Shown here piece by piece: positions 23,852 to 36,131 of a stretch of 64,000 nucleotides of DNA. The notes beneath the pieces were generated by a model. That model worked only from the letters and a program-made list of their open reading frames with translations, ran no database searches and had not been told where the DNA came from. The stretch is taken from assembly GCA_963920635.1 (NCBI GenBank), contig OY987298.1:126179735-126243734 (forward strand). Reading direction: 5' to 3'. Both the position numbers and the translations under genes were made by a program. Every line of letters starts with the position of its first letter. Position 1 is the first letter of the stretch. The DNA is from Pseudeuparius sepicola. Lineage: Eukaryota; Arthropoda; Insecta; Coleoptera; Anthribidae.

Positions 23852-23999
23852 AAATACCGGAAATCAATTTTTTCCTTAATATTGTCCAGTAGCTTATGGA
23901 CACCGTTGGTGATAATTTTTTGTTGACGTAAACTTCGGTAATAGTCCTTCTATAATAACCTGGCAATCAAAGTCATCAACAGTGATATGATATCCTTTG

Positions 24000-25170
24000 G
24001 TTAATGCAGCACTTATATGTCCCATATGTCTCCGCCACTGGAGGACAGCTATTATGATAACAGACAGAGACAACAGACAGTTAGCTGGGCGCTGTCGCCA
24101 AATGTATCAAGATCGTCTCTATTACTCTTTGTAGGCACATGTATGCATTTAAATGCGGTATTGGCAAGCTTGTCGTCAATGGCGAATGAAGTAGGGATTT
24201 AAGGCAGCCAATGGTGCGTGCGCTGTGTCCCCACGAGGACGCATTCCAAGCATTCCTGTCTAGTTAAATTGCGTGAACTTGTACTGCATTGATTTCTTTC
24301 TTTCGGTGATGTCATTTTTGACAATAAATATTAACATTACACCGAAATAGCGTTGACTGACGTATTTATAAAGACTTCTCACGGCTATAGCTTTATGTCC
24401 TGGAAAACAGATGGCTCTGATGGCTAACAATGTATTCTGCTTTGTATTTTATCTCCGGAAAGCGCAAGGTGAGCCACAAATAAATGTGTCAGACGTGACA
24501 GCTGTGAGCAGTCTTTAATAATATATCAGTCAAAGGAAATAGTCTAATAATTCGCCACTTTGAAAATAACCCCTCGCTTTCGCTGCTTTGGAAAATGTTT
24601 TGCTTATATAAATTCACCAACTAAGTATATTTTTGTTACGCTTCAGAAGCCGGTATAAATTTGTTAGGATCTCTAGTGTTTTGCTTAAGTTGAAATCTCT
24701 TCCAATTCTGCTGTATTTTTAAGGTAATTTGTGAGGAAATTAGTGACACCCAGGGTGTCCCATGGCATTTAAGTGCCACACTTCGTAGAAAATGTAGGTC
24801 TTTCAAGTTCTTAAAAGAAATTTTGCGTGTACAATATAGCCCGTTGAATTTTCCCAATTATACTGCATTCGCGAGTAACTGATAGCACAAGACCCACGCT
24901 GTAAACCATGGGCGCGCGAGTATCTGAGCGAAATTGGTAAATGTAAAAATTAAAATATTATATTCTAGGTACTTTATAAGCATCGCGGTACATTCATTCA
25001 TTTATGTAAAAAAAAAGAAATAGGATTCAGTACAGTAATAAAAATTACATTGTTAGTCCTTCATTTATTAGTTTTGGCAGAATGCAGCATTAAAGTTCTT
25101 TTATATGAATGTAACATATAGTTACATTTTTGTCTATTATCATTGAATAAAGTTAATAAATTATCTTAGT
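24000..25170. other. Unannotated stretch
   Basis: No gene or pairable repeat was recognised. A single mariner-like CCAGGGTGTCCCATGGCA motif occurs near 24750. Confidence 0.35.
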
Positions 25171-25176
25171 TAGATA

Positions 25177-25544
25177 CAGTGTGACCCATTTGTTTTGGGG
25201 TCAGTCTGTAAAAAGTGTATCAATCGTGCGATTTGGCTGATTTTTTTTTTTAATTGTAGAGCTCGATGAACTGCACATTTTGAACAAAAATTGCCTGGTT
25301 CGCATAAAATCCAAAGCCTACTATGACCGTTTTTATGAGCAAAATTTTAAGAAACCATATTAGCGTTTTTTTTTGAAAAAATCTGTGTGGGCCAATGGAT
25401 TGAGCACCCCTCGAAATGGGTATGTACAAAATTTCATCAAAATATTTCAAGTAATAACGATTTTGTAGAAAAATTAAAAATGCAGCCAAGGTACGTCTTT
25501 ATTTTCAAAAATTCAAAGTTGGCCATGGAAAATAATTGAATTGT
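25177..25544 (+). repeat. Left 368-bp terminal inverted repeat
   Basis: Matches 26752-27119 in inverted orientation with very few differences (for example GGGCCAATGG versus GCGCCAATGG in the complement). It includes an apparently open frame that is only the mirror of the other arm. Confidence 0.92.
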
Positions 25545-25621
25545 TTACTTTTATTAAGTGTCAAACTGCCTAAATTGAGTTCAGAAATTGTTTGTGCTCA
25601 ATACAATTAATTATCATAATT

Positions 25622-26702
25622 ATGGAATATTTAAGCATAAGAGACAAAATAGAAATTGTTCGACCCGTGGGCGACAACGAGCGCTCGGCAGCAGAAGCTG
25701 CGGCCGAATTTAACAATAGACACCCAGGTAGATCAGTGAGTCGAAGTACTGTACAACGTATAAACAATATTTTTGATGAAACTGGATCGATTTCTAAAAA
25801 TTTATTAAAAACTAGGCAAAATGGACGCCGTGGACTTGTTGAAAATAACAATCAAATTCTGCAATACTTTAGTGACAATCCTCGAAATAGTGTTCGAACG
25901 GCTAGTTTAGACCTTCATATACCCAGAGAGAGTATAAATAAGGAGATGTTTGAGACAAAACAAAATAAAACCGTTTAAGCCAAAATTTTTGCACACCCTG
26001 GAACCAGGAGATGAGGAGAGAAGATTAGAATTTTGCTATTGGCTGCAAGGTGAATATCTCCATAATGGCAACTTTTTAAATGAAATTTTATTCACCGACG
26101 AAGCCACGTTTACTACAAATGGTGTAGTATCAAGTCAAAACTGCCGTCACTGGTCAGCTGAAAATCCAGAGTTTATAATAAATGCAAGGAGACAATATTC
26201 ACAAAAAATTAACGTTTGGTGTGGAATACTACGCGACAGAATAATTGGCCCATTTTTCTTTGAAGGGAATTTGAATGCGGCTGGCTTCTTGAATTTTCTA
26301 GAAATTGAATTTAGAAATGCTTTAGATGAGTTACCATTAAGATACCGTTTAAATTTAAAGTTACAGTTAGATGGCAGTCCTATTCATAATGCTCGTTTAA
26401 TCAGAAACTGGCTAGATAATAATTTTGAAAACTGTTGGATAGGGCGAAATAGTCCTTTCTGTGAGTGGCCACCGAGATCTCCGGACTTAACTCCTTTAGA
26501 TTTTTTTCTTTGGGGTACACTTAAGCAAAATGTTTATAAGTCAAGACCCCATAATTTACAAGAACTGCAAGCTAGGATAAACCGTAGTTGTGAGGAAATT
26601 ACTCCACAGCAAATACGAAATGTAATTTTGAATGTACGCAAGAGGAACGACAAATGCATTGTAGAAAATGGAGGCTTGGTAGAAGTTACAAAAATTTTAT
26701 AA
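25622..26702 (+). pseudogene. Mariner-like transposase with one frameshift
   Basis: The first frame (ATG 25622 to 25978) starts MEYLSIRDKIEIVRP and holds a helix-turn-helix (AAEFNNRHPGRSVSRSTVQR) like the DUF4817 domain of insect transposases. The second (to 26702) carries the catalytic core: FTDEATF (first Asp), QLDGSPIHNA (second Asp) and PRSPDLTPLDFFLWGT (third Asp). In the 250-codon frame these are D50, D141 and D184, so 42 residues separate the last two. A one-base shift near 25935 separates the parts; the downstream phase reads RRCLRQNKIKPFKPK. Family members cut and paste at TA. The gene lies wholly between the two terminal repeats, which probably also contain its promoter. Only this shift inactivates it. 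Confidence 0.92.
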
Positions 26703-26751
26703 TTTTAATTGTTTTTATGTTTTGTGTTTATAAGCATAAGGTTGTATTATT

Positions 26752-27119
26752 ACAATTCAATTATTTTCCATGGCCAACTTTGAATTTTTGAAAATAATGA
26801 CGTACCTTGGCTGCATTTTTAATTTTTCTACAAAATCGTTATTACTTGAAATATTTTGATGAAATTTTGTACATACCCATTTCGAGGGGTGCTCAATCCA
26901 TTGGCGCACACAGATTTTTTCAAAAAAAAACGCTAATATGGTTTCTTAAAATTTTGCTCATAAAAACGGTCATAGTAGGCTTTGGATTTAATGCGAACCA
27001 GGCAATTTTTGTTCAAAATGTGCAGTTCATCGAGCTCTACAATTTAAAAAAAAAATCAGCCAAATCGCACGATTGATACACTTTTTACAGACTGACCCCA
27101 AAACAAATGGGTCACACTG
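26752..27119 (-). repeat. Right 368-bp terminal inverted repeat
   Basis: Inverted mate of 25177-25544. Equal length on both sides and flanking TA define the element exactly. Confidence 0.92.
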
Positions 27120-27607
27120 TATATACCTACGGTATATTTATACGAGCTTTTTCTCAGAAATTTCTACTTTTCGTGTAGTTGAAAGCTAGAAGAAAAGACG
27201 CCATTGGCGCCATTGAAACGTGCAAAACAGAGAAAAAACAATACAAGGTATTGTAATTATTTTGTTGCAGCAACAGAGAACTGTTGATTAATCTGGTTGC
27301 GTGACGGCAAGTGCATAACTAAATGTTACCGGTTTACACAGGTAAACACACAATATGGGACCTAGTAATAACACGCTGCCAATCAAAGGCAATGGGGAAT
27401 GCATTTGACGCCGTATATTATTAAGCCTGCAAACTAACATACCTCTAGTAGGTACAATAGTTACACATAAGTGTCAAAAGTGATAAATTTGCAAGGAATA
27501 CAAATTAGCTTTGTATAGGCTATCCATTTAAAACTCTTGAAACAATTTGTTTTAATAATCTAGATTAGGTACACAATATCGTTGTTCGAACTGACCGAAC
27601 TGGGAAC

Positions 27608-28405
27608 AATGGGGAACTTGAACAATTTTTTTATTTGCCTATCTATAGAAAGAGCACGTACCAAATATCAGCCCTCAAATCGCAATATTTAATTTGCAAT
27701 AAATAATTAAAGTTGTGACCGCAAGCTATTCATTTGAAGCGACACGAAAAGCGTGGGAATGGATTTGATGTCATATAGCTCGATCGATCAGAAGGCAGTG
27801 ACAGAAGTGACAGCTACACAGAATTAGGAAAGGAAGAATGGAAATTGAACGTTAAAATAACAGTTCGGCAACCCATTTCCAGAGGGATCTGATGTAGGTC
27901 AAAAATAAGAACCGCCTAAAAGTCCAACTTTAACAAGCACTTCTTTAACTGAATGGTGAGGCCACGGGACTAATAATTCTTAGGTCTCGGGTTCAATCGC
28001 ACAAGAAGTTTTTTTTTAATTATCACTGCATTCCACCTCTTATATTTATCACTGATTATCATTTTTAGTAATAATTGGACAATGGATATTTTGAAGATTA
28101 TTACTCACAATCTACTCCATAGTGTATTTAAATTCAAAGTACTTACCTACCTAATATGAAATTGTCAGTAGCAGGGACAATGTAATACATTGCTCGATGC
28201 GTAAGCCCTTTTTGGCCTCGAAGAGAGTTTTATGAAACGAGACAACACGGCCATTAAACAACCTCCTCGGCAAAAAAAGTGTGCTTACCTACGCATCTCG
28301 CAATGTAAATAATTACTTAATACAACAATACAGCAGCACACTCTTCTCAAACATTATCAACCATATCAAGACTGCGATAGACTATAATAAGACGGATAGA
28401 CAAGG
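27608..28405 (+). repeat. Dispersed repeat, inverted relative to 54765-55275
   Basis: 27608-27900 (GGGGAACTTGAA... to CTGATGTAGGTC) and 28284-28405 (GCATCTCGCAATGTAAATAA...) match two parts of 54765-55275 in inverted orientation. Between them this copy carries about 380 bp absent from the other, including a tRNA-like sequence. The family is not recognised and shows no coding potential. Confidence 0.65.
27939..28009 (+). tRNA. tRNA-Ile(AAT)-like sequence, degenerate, with oligo-T
   Basis: This 71-nt stretch begins ACTTCTT and ends AAGAAGT, a perfect 7-bp acceptor-like stem. It contains CTAATAA in the place of an anticodon loop (anticodon AAT) and a box-B-like GGGTTCAATCG, and is followed immediately by nine or ten T, a Pol III terminator. 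The order AATGGT, CTAATAA, AGGTC, GGGTTC resembles eukaryotic tRNA-Ile. The T stem pairs poorly (TCGGG versus GCACA) and the D arm seems short, so it is more likely a tRNA pseudogene or SINE head than a working tRNA. Confidence 0.35.
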
Positions 28406-28875
28406 ATGGGACGTTCTCGTTGATCGTTTTAAACAAAGCTTGCGTGGTGCTGTAGTTTTTATACATGTGCCGCCCATATTAGTTTATACATGGTGCCGCC
28501 GCCCACCAGAGGCGCCACCACCAACGAGCTAGTTGACGTCACAACCAAGGAGGGCGCGTTACAAGAATGATTTGAATTATGCAGTTTTTAATTGCTTATA
28601 TTTATTACATAAAAATAAAAAATGAGTTTTTTTCTGAACTGTGGTTCATTTAATGGCAATAAATTACGTTTGAAAGCAAAATTTTTCAAATTTAATTTTT
28701 GTGCAAGTTCCCCATTATTCCGCAATGAGCCCCTGAGCGGGATTTTAATGTCTGTCAATGTTTGACGGGCGACGGGCCTGTCTGACGTTTGATTGTTAAT
28801 TTCGCCAACACCAACTTAAAGACATAATTATTGTACAGCGGCGGTCGAAATTGGTAAATTTTAGGGGGTTTCTCC

Positions 28876-29995
28876 TATTTCCCGAAGAGACAGAAAAAAA
28901 CAGGTAAGACGTTTAAAGGTCGACTCTCGAGATAAAGTTTATCTAATGCCACGTATATCTCCATATCTTGATTAGTTTAAGAGATACATAGGGTGTCTCA
29001 AAATGTCACATTTTCTTGAAAGTCCCGCATAAGAAATAATGCTTGTAGAGAGACGAAAAATATTTAAATTGGTCTTTTATTTCTGAATATAAAAGCCCAA
29101 TTTGTACGAGTGGTTTCGCTAATGGGCAAAATAGCTCTTGAGAATAAAATTATTTAGAAAAATTTCCGGTACGAGTGGTATTTGTCGAGATTATTTCATG
29201 AATACAATTTAATAATTTCTGCATTAATTCTTTCTATGTTTACATTTCCAAAACGACTCATTTTGAACGAGTTTATTGACAACTTCGACTGTAGCGTTCG
29301 AGTAAACAAACATGACGCTTGGATCCAAGGCAAATGCGATTATACCTACACCCTGTTAGCGTTTTAGCGTTAGTTTATTTTCTACATTTGTGTCATAAAT
29401 TTAAACGGCGACGGAGGTCTAATAACAACAATGTAGCAATGTAAAAGTTATATACCTAAATTCATCGATATACAATGCTTAATAACATCGCAGCATAATT
29501 TATAAGCTGCATAATTTAGGACAGTGTAAAACACACCAATTTTAAGAAGTACGTGTTTGTATCGATCAGATTCGCGGTTACTACGCAACGGAGTGATAAT
29601 TGCACAAGTCAAGTGGTATTACCGCTATTGTTTTGCACAAGTGCAATTATTGCTAGCAGAGGCATATGATTTTTACTACCTTATTGGATGCAAGCTGTAT
29701 GAGGGAAATAATCACAAATAAAAAAGTTATGAAACTGAAGATGTATAGAACAAACGGCCCATAACGACCATATCTCGAAAACCCAACGATGTTTTTACGA
29801 AAATTAAAAAAAAAACGCAAATAAAAGAGGAACGGGATATGTGACATTTTGAGAACCACCGTGTATCTCCTATCTCCTAATCTAATCAAGATTCCGAGAT
29901 ACGGTTTTCGGCGTTCAACTTATCTCGAAAATCGAGTCCTAGACACTTAGTAACTTTTTGTCTATCTCGTCGGGAAATAGGAGAAACAGAAGTTT
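28876..29995. repeat. Inverted-repeat element with a nested mariner MITE
   Basis: TTTCTCCTATTTCCCGA at 28869-28885 and TCGGGAAATAGGAGAAAC at 29970-29990 are inverted, and the arms extend to CTTGATTAG / CTAATCAAG next to the nested element. The right side ends in CCACCCTATA, a mariner-like end; the left end is altered. It contains no gene. Confidence 0.6.
28987..29863. mobile_element. Mariner-type element nested in an inverted repeat
   Basis: TA flanks CATAGGGTGTCTCAAAATGT on the left and ACATTTTGAGAACCACCGTG on the right. The terminal ~30 bp are inverted with several differences. The insertion lies exactly between the two arms of the surrounding palindrome. Confidence 0.6.
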
Positions 29996-30009
29996 GGTCC
30001 ACCCTATAC

Positions 30010-31180
30010 GATAATGGGTCACTTAACTGGCTGTTTCTGGCGTTTCAATGACGATTTTGGTGTTCCCCAGTGTCAATTTCTAAAAAACATTGTCCTTTAT
30101 ACAGGCTTGTTTTCAGGCGTATGCACCGAAGGCTTGCACAGATCAAACAAACAGTTCGCCTATTTGGGCGGAGAAAAAAGTATTTAATTCGATAATTCTA
30201 TTTTTTGCCAATTTCCGTAACGACATATTATTATACATAAGGGGTCAAAGAAAAGTCGACAGAAAATTGTTTTCGCGGACTTGCGATTTCCTGCTTCAAC
30301 ATGAGCCTAAATAATTCAGCCGTACAAAAGTTTTTAGGTTCTGCCCGCTAAGCAAGCTCCCGGCTCCACGATTCAGCGTAATTAAAATTTCAGTAAGTTG
30401 CGCACAAATAAACACTCTCCGGTCGTACTTTCGCTGAAATTTAATTTAGGGTTAAGATAAAGCTGAATCTAAATTAGTTGTGGTTTGATAGGAACACAGG
30501 AGAAATATAAATTCCTACCCGAGAATACACTTAAAAGATTAAGGTCGGCTCATTTGAGCAGGCAGGCTTGAACTTTGCGGATGAGGTGCTTGTACAGATT
30601 CATCTCTTTGTAAGAGTCTGATGGTATAGTTCTGTTTTGACATTTATTAATAATTAGGTGTAAGTAGATACTTGATTTGACATAATTATTTCTGGACAAG
30701 TGGATGGATTCTAGGAAGAAACGCAGAGGAAGAAACCCGCAGTATTCCACTACCTTTATAAAGGATGATTCAGTCTTGGTGTAAAAACTTTTAACCGCAT
30801 AGTCGGGAAGGCCCAATAAAAAAGAAAATACGAAAAATTTTTTTAAACGTGGGGCAAATCGAATTTAGCAACAGAGGATCTCGACGATCCTGATTGAAAG
30901 CAGATGGCCAAGCTGACTTGTGGAGAGCTTTGTTGTCACATTTCATTAGATATTCAGTCGCATTGTCGAATGTTGAAGAGAAAACTGAATAAATAAGACA
31001 TAACTTTCATTTGCATTTGGTTGCTCTGGTTTAGTATTGCATTCGGCAAAGCATTAGTAGTGGGAGTGAAGCTCCAACCACAGCACCCCCTTGCCTCTCA
31101 GGCCTCGATATTTATGTAATAGGAGCGAAACAGTAACCCCGATGACACTGGTATATTTGACACCGCCTAATATACAGGGT
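30010..31180. other. Unannotated stretch
   Basis: No gene or paired repeat was recognised. At 31185 a lone mariner-type end (TA-CAGGGTGAGTTAAG) begins without a mate nearby. Confidence 0.35.
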
Positions 31181-31282
31181 GAGTTAAGTAAGCCGCGGTG
31201 GTCTATATCTTCTGCATTGTTAATGCTGGAAAAAAGTATAGACAAAACTTGTAGAGAAACATTCATAAAATATTTTCCAATA

Positions 31283-33827
31283 CACAGGGTGATCTAATAA
31301 GTAGTGGCGACCCAAAGTTATATTGTTTTAAATTAAACACCCCCTATTTTGTTACATTTTTAGAAAGCCCTTAAAAAGTGTAATATGTACTTTCTGGTAC
31401 AGGGTATTAAAGGAGTAGCTTGAAAGGGTAGGGAGTTATTTAAATTTTAAACGAAAAAGGGGTCATTTATTGAAACCAAATAAGATTTTAGGCTATAACT
31501 TGGACTGGAGATTGTCCAATTTCGGACTGATATTGAAATAAGGTTCTGAAGAACATACCGGTCGATTCACTTACGCAAATCCTAAGTTTACTCGCTAATT
31601 TTAAATAGAACACCCTATATTTTACTATATGTTTGGAAAGCGCTTAAAGAGGAGATAATTTTTGGTATAGGGCATTACGGGTCTTATGTTAAAGCTTAGG
31701 GAGTTATTTTAGTTTAATTCTAAGAAAGGGCCTCAAAATGGCTGACTACCTGATTAAGGTGTCAAAATTTCATTGTTTGTAAGGGATTTTTCCATTTTAA
31801 AATCCGTTACTCTTTTTTTATATTTTGTTATTAACATAAAGTCATTATTTTCAAACATATATCTCATAATATCTCATACTTAATAACTAATTTATTTTTC
31901 GTACACTTTCAATTCATTTATAACATTGTATTCAATTTTATTAAGACTTTAAGAAATTTTAAAACTTATTTAACGCGAAAAGTTTATTTGAGGCTTGAAC
32001 GGTAAAATAGAGAAACTAAGAAAGCTGATAAACTAAAGGCAATTCGAATTTATTAGGAAAGTGAAAATATCGGTGTCAGATTTATCCGAGTGGCTCCGTA
32101 CTACAGAATCGAGACTTAACCCGAAAAATAAGAACGCAATGTGTGACTAATGTGACCAAAACTTGAAAATATTTGATAAGATAACAGCCGCAAGATGGTG
32201 GGTATTCAAAAAAAGACAATGCTATGTTTTTGAGTTAAAGATGGCCGGGGCCTTGGACGAAATGAGTCCTTCAAAAAAATAGCATGTCAAAAAAACGCCA
32301 CAGGTGAGTAGTAAAGTTGCTGAACTAAGCAAAATCAAAAGAAATTACTCACCTGTGGGGTTTTCCAGGAGAAACAGCCACCACCTGCTTGCTGTGTCCT
32401 CAGCTACGCAGCCAAAAAGGAAACGCCTCGGGCAAGCGTCGCTGCCTCACGACGCCGTGGAGATAGAAAACAGAAAAACCCAAAAATATTAGTCACACGA
32501 AGTCAATCCCCGATATTAAGATACAAAACCACTCAAATAAATCACCGATGGCAAAAATTTAACTAGATAAAAGCCGAAAATGCCGAAAATTTGGCGGGAA
32601 ATGGGCAGATGCCTCTGCGCGACTCGATACCAACGAAGACGGGAGCAAACTCTAACTAGGTTTGACCCTCCCGACGAGGTGGCCGGTAGAACCTACATCA
32701 CCCGTCAACTGTCGACCAATCAGAAGTTAGCATGAAACGTATTTAATCAACTAAACAGTATTTATGTTCAAATTATGCATCAACGGAACCGAAAAATCGA
32801 GTAATTCATAATACAGATCTTTAACTACATACCTGCTGAAATGTAAACACACACTTGAGTTTTAGCATTTCGAATAGGTATGCCAGGGTTCGAGGCTAGG
32901 CGAAAGTACACGGCCATTTCCGTATAGGGCGCGCGAAAATTTGAATTATTTGAAATTTGAAAGAAAGTTTTAAAATTTGAAAAAGTCTTAATAAAATTGA
33001 ATACAATGTTATAAATGAATTGAAACTGTACGAAAAATAAATTAGTTATTAAGTATGAGATATTATGAGAGTTTGAAAATAAGGACTTTATGTTAATAAC
33101 AAAATATAAAAAACGAGTAACGGATTTTGAAATGGAAAAATCCGTTACATGTTTAAGCTGTGAATTTTCGATGCACTGGAAATGGTTGAAAACCTACCTG
33201 TGATGCCATCTATAATAAAAAGACTTACTTCATATGAAGTTACCGCAGAATAGATGAGGATATATACCTGCTTATGTTAGATATTTATTTATGGTTTTAA
33301 AGGTAGGTTTTCAACTATTTACAATAAGTACATCACTTATTAAGAACGTGTCTTTTAATTTTTTTTACTGCTTAAACAGTGACATTTTGACACCTTAATC
33401 AGGTAGTCAGCCATTTTGAGGCCCTTTCTTAGAATAAAACTAAAATAACTCCCTAACCTTTAAAATTAGACCCGTAATACCACATACCAAAAATTATCAT
33501 CTCTTTAAAGGCTTTCTAAACGTGCAATAAAATATAGGCTGTTCCATTTAAAATTAGAGAGTAAACTTAGAATTTGCCTATGTGAATCGACCGGTATGTT
33601 CTTCAATAACAGCCCAAAATTGTTAACTAAACGTAACGGGCAATCTCCAGTCCAAGTTATAGCCCAAAATCTTATTTGCTTTTTGAGTAATACATTTCAA
33701 AAAGTGACCCCTTTTTCATTTAAAATTCAAATAACTCCCTAACCTTTCAAGATAGACCCTTAATACCCTATACCAAAAAGAGCAGGGCTTTCTGAAAATG
33801 TAACAAAATACGGGGTGTTCCATCTCT
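31283..33827. mobile_element. Large foldback element, arms of about 600-700 bp
   Basis: The left arm (from ACAGGGTGATCTAATAAG) and the right arm (ending AAAATACGGGGTGTTCC) are inverted over hundreds of bp, with shared blocks such as GACTGGAGATTG/CAATCTCCAGTC, ACATACCGGTCGATTCAC and CAGGTAGTCAGCCATTTTGA. The right terminus lacks the outer ~50 bp. The centre (about 32000-32940) is not palindromic and is GC-richer, with no recognised product; it may be captured or unique DNA. The outermost motif groups it with the mariner-derived foldbacks here. Confidence 0.72.
32296..32359. repeat. Hairpin in the foldback centre
   Basis: GCCACAGGTGAGTAGTAA and TTACTCACCTGTGGGG form arms of about 15 bp around a short loop. 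Confidence 0.5.
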
Positions 33828-33829
33828 CA

Positions 33830-35170
33830 TGAACACAGTAAAGAAGGGTAGTATGACTTACAGCCTCAGCTAGACAAACACAGTTTATTAACAGGAAAAA
33901 CTGTATCTACATATATATCAACCCACCTAAGAGATCATCTTCAGCAGTAGATACAATATTTTAGTAAGCCAAAAAAAGTTCTTAGGCATAGTCTTATCTC
34001 AGTAGTTGTGAAAAATTGTAACCGCAAAGGGAGCCGAGACTGTAAGTCTACCTTTCGTATTTTCTTATCACAATAACTATATGTAGATTCCGATAGTGAT
34101 AGTAATAGTGATAATGCGTTTTCAAAAGGTAATAAATTAACTTGACCACGCTGTATTTGTATCTTCAAAACAGAAATTTTCTCTTTTAGGTTTTCTCAAC
34201 ATTTCGACATCTTTGAGATTTTCGTGAAAACGTAAAAAATAACAATATTCCTACACTGTAACAGTATTAACGATTCAACCTGTATAGGTAGAGGTTTTCT
34301 ACGTGTTGAAGCTATCTCGTGCGGATACGACTTTCGTTCTTCGCCCTTATACTGTTCCCATTCTTTGTTGTATTCCGGTTGAACCCCTGGATGTTTTACG
34401 AGCTCCCAAGCATTTGCATCCTCTCAGATAGGCACTGAATACGTAAAGTATTCCCGAAAATGCGGACGTAAATAAACGGCAGAGCTTTCGGAAATGCATT
34501 TCAGAATACGGCCGTTTTTGTGGCGACCTCAGGTGTTTCGCATTGTCCGCTTTTAAAAAGCGAAGCCGCCGCCTGAAGTTCAATTTGAATTCCACTTTGT
34601 TTTAATCCCTGAACCATCGCTGCGAAATGCTTATTTACTGCGGCTGCGGTTTTTAATTATTTAGTGTTTCAGGGTGGACAGAGCTGGAAATTGGGAGCAG
34701 CAATTCTGGAAAATCGAAAATCTGCCCAAACAAAATAGGAAAATGCGGGTTCTGTGATGCAGCACAACCTGTAACGTGTAAACAGGGGCTTTTAAAAAAA
34801 ATCCATGTCTACCTGGTCACCAAAAGGCTTCGCAGGCGAAAATTTTTAGAAATTTTCAGAAAAAAAATGCATTTAATGAGTCTTAGGAAATCCCAAAATC
34901 TTTGGATTTGCAAATTTCTTATGAAATTCAAATTCACTGTCATTTTACTTTAACGGGACATGATTTTTGAGAAAGGAGGAATATTTATTCTCCGAAAGCC
35001 CAGAAAACGAATTTGTTGAAGTTATTTTTTGAGTTAAACGTTCAAAGTCTCGTTTACTGTTAAGAATTTATGAGTTTTCCAGGGAACTTCAAAAGATGTC
35101 TTTTAATCAGTTTGAAAAATCCTATTAAATATTAAATCAATCTGTTTGCACCACAAGAAATTTCTGACAA
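33830..35170. other. Unannotated stretch
   Basis: No gene was recognised. A GC-richer block at 34330-34620 is open on the minus strand for 82 codons without a known domain. Confidence 0.35.
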
Positions 35171-35174
35171 TATA

Positions 35175-35534
35175 CAGCGTGATCAGTTAAGGGCGGCCCT
35201 CGGCTGTTTCTCGGGAACTATGCAAGCTAGAAAGATGCGGTAAAAAAATTGTTTATAAAAGTGATCCAAATAATTTCAATGAAAATGTTTTCAAGTTCCT
35301 TCCTTTGCCGCCAGGGGGCGAATTCGCCATGTTGTTGTATAAAACTGTCTTTTCCTCCACAAATCGCCTACTTTATCTGGATCTGAAATAGTAAACGAAC
35401 GAACGGCAAACGAAATAACTTTAAACATTTTCATTGAAATTATGTGGGTCACTTTTATTAATTTTTTACCGCATCTTTCTAGCCTGCATAGTTCCCGAGA
35501 AATGGCCGAGGGACGCCCTTAACTGATCACGCTG
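35175..35534. mobile_element. MITE, 360 bp, mariner-type
   Basis: TA borders CAGCGTGATCAGTTAAGGGC and its inverse CCCTTAACTGATCACGCTG. The arms extend over about 120 bp (CTCGG(C/G)..TTTCTCGGGAACTATGC, GATGCGGTAAAAAA). No coding capacity. Confidence 0.85.
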
Positions 35535-36131
35535 TATATACACTAAAGAACCCAGCAAGACCAAAAAGGTATCTCCAAAAAAGTAACGACTAAAAAAACG
35601 ATCCGAAAACAGTGCAAGTGGCGCCTTCTGTGAGATACGTAAAAACTGACATCTTCAGAAAAAAATCACAGCAGTGACAAATTTCAGTTACTGCAGCTTA
35701 ATTATTTTGTTAGATACCTACAGCCATAGTTCAATTACAGAAGAAAAAGAATTTCAACGCTTGGTATCTTATAAACAATCAACATTTCTATAAGACATAT
35801 ACCTATCTCCGGTTTTGATTATTTCCAAGTCGCAATGAATCACCCTGTATAATATTAGTCAATCGACGTGTACTCAAAGTTAACTATGCAGAGAGTTAAG
35901 CTTACTCAAATTAAAATCTATTTGAATTTAATTTACCTACTTAGTTTAATTTTAACTCTGAACAGGGAATATTTTAAAAGGTGTCTATAGAGAGTAATTT
36001 TATTCAAAACTGATTTTGCATTTTCACTCACTAACTCGATCGTCTACTCTGGGCTAACCAGCGAAAATCTAACTCAATAATCGTTGGACAATTTAAATGA
36101 ATTTCTACTAAAAAGTTTTTGCTGTATTATA

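Larger units (their letters stand above)
25177..27119. mobile_element. Near-complete mariner-like (DDD) transposon, 1943 bp
   Basis: TA lies at both borders (25175-25176 and 27120-27121). Ends are CAGTGTGACCCATTTG and its inverse CAAATGGGTCACACTG. The terminal inverted repeats are 368 bp each (25177-25544 and 26752-27119), almost identical over their length and ending inside at CAATTCAATTATTTTCC. They enclose a single transposase gene with one frameshift. The near-identity of the arms and the nearly intact gene point to a recent insertion. Long arms of this size are unusual for mariner, whose repeats are typically about 30 bp. Confidence 0.93.

Noticed and set aside
25250..25489. Open frames of 79 and 89 codons in both terminal repeats of the mariner element (also 26807-27076)
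   Set aside because: They are mirror images produced by the inverted repeats, not genes.
32880..32900. GGGTTCGAGGCTAGGCG, box-B-like
   Set aside because: No matching acceptor stem, box A or oligo-T terminator at tRNA distance.
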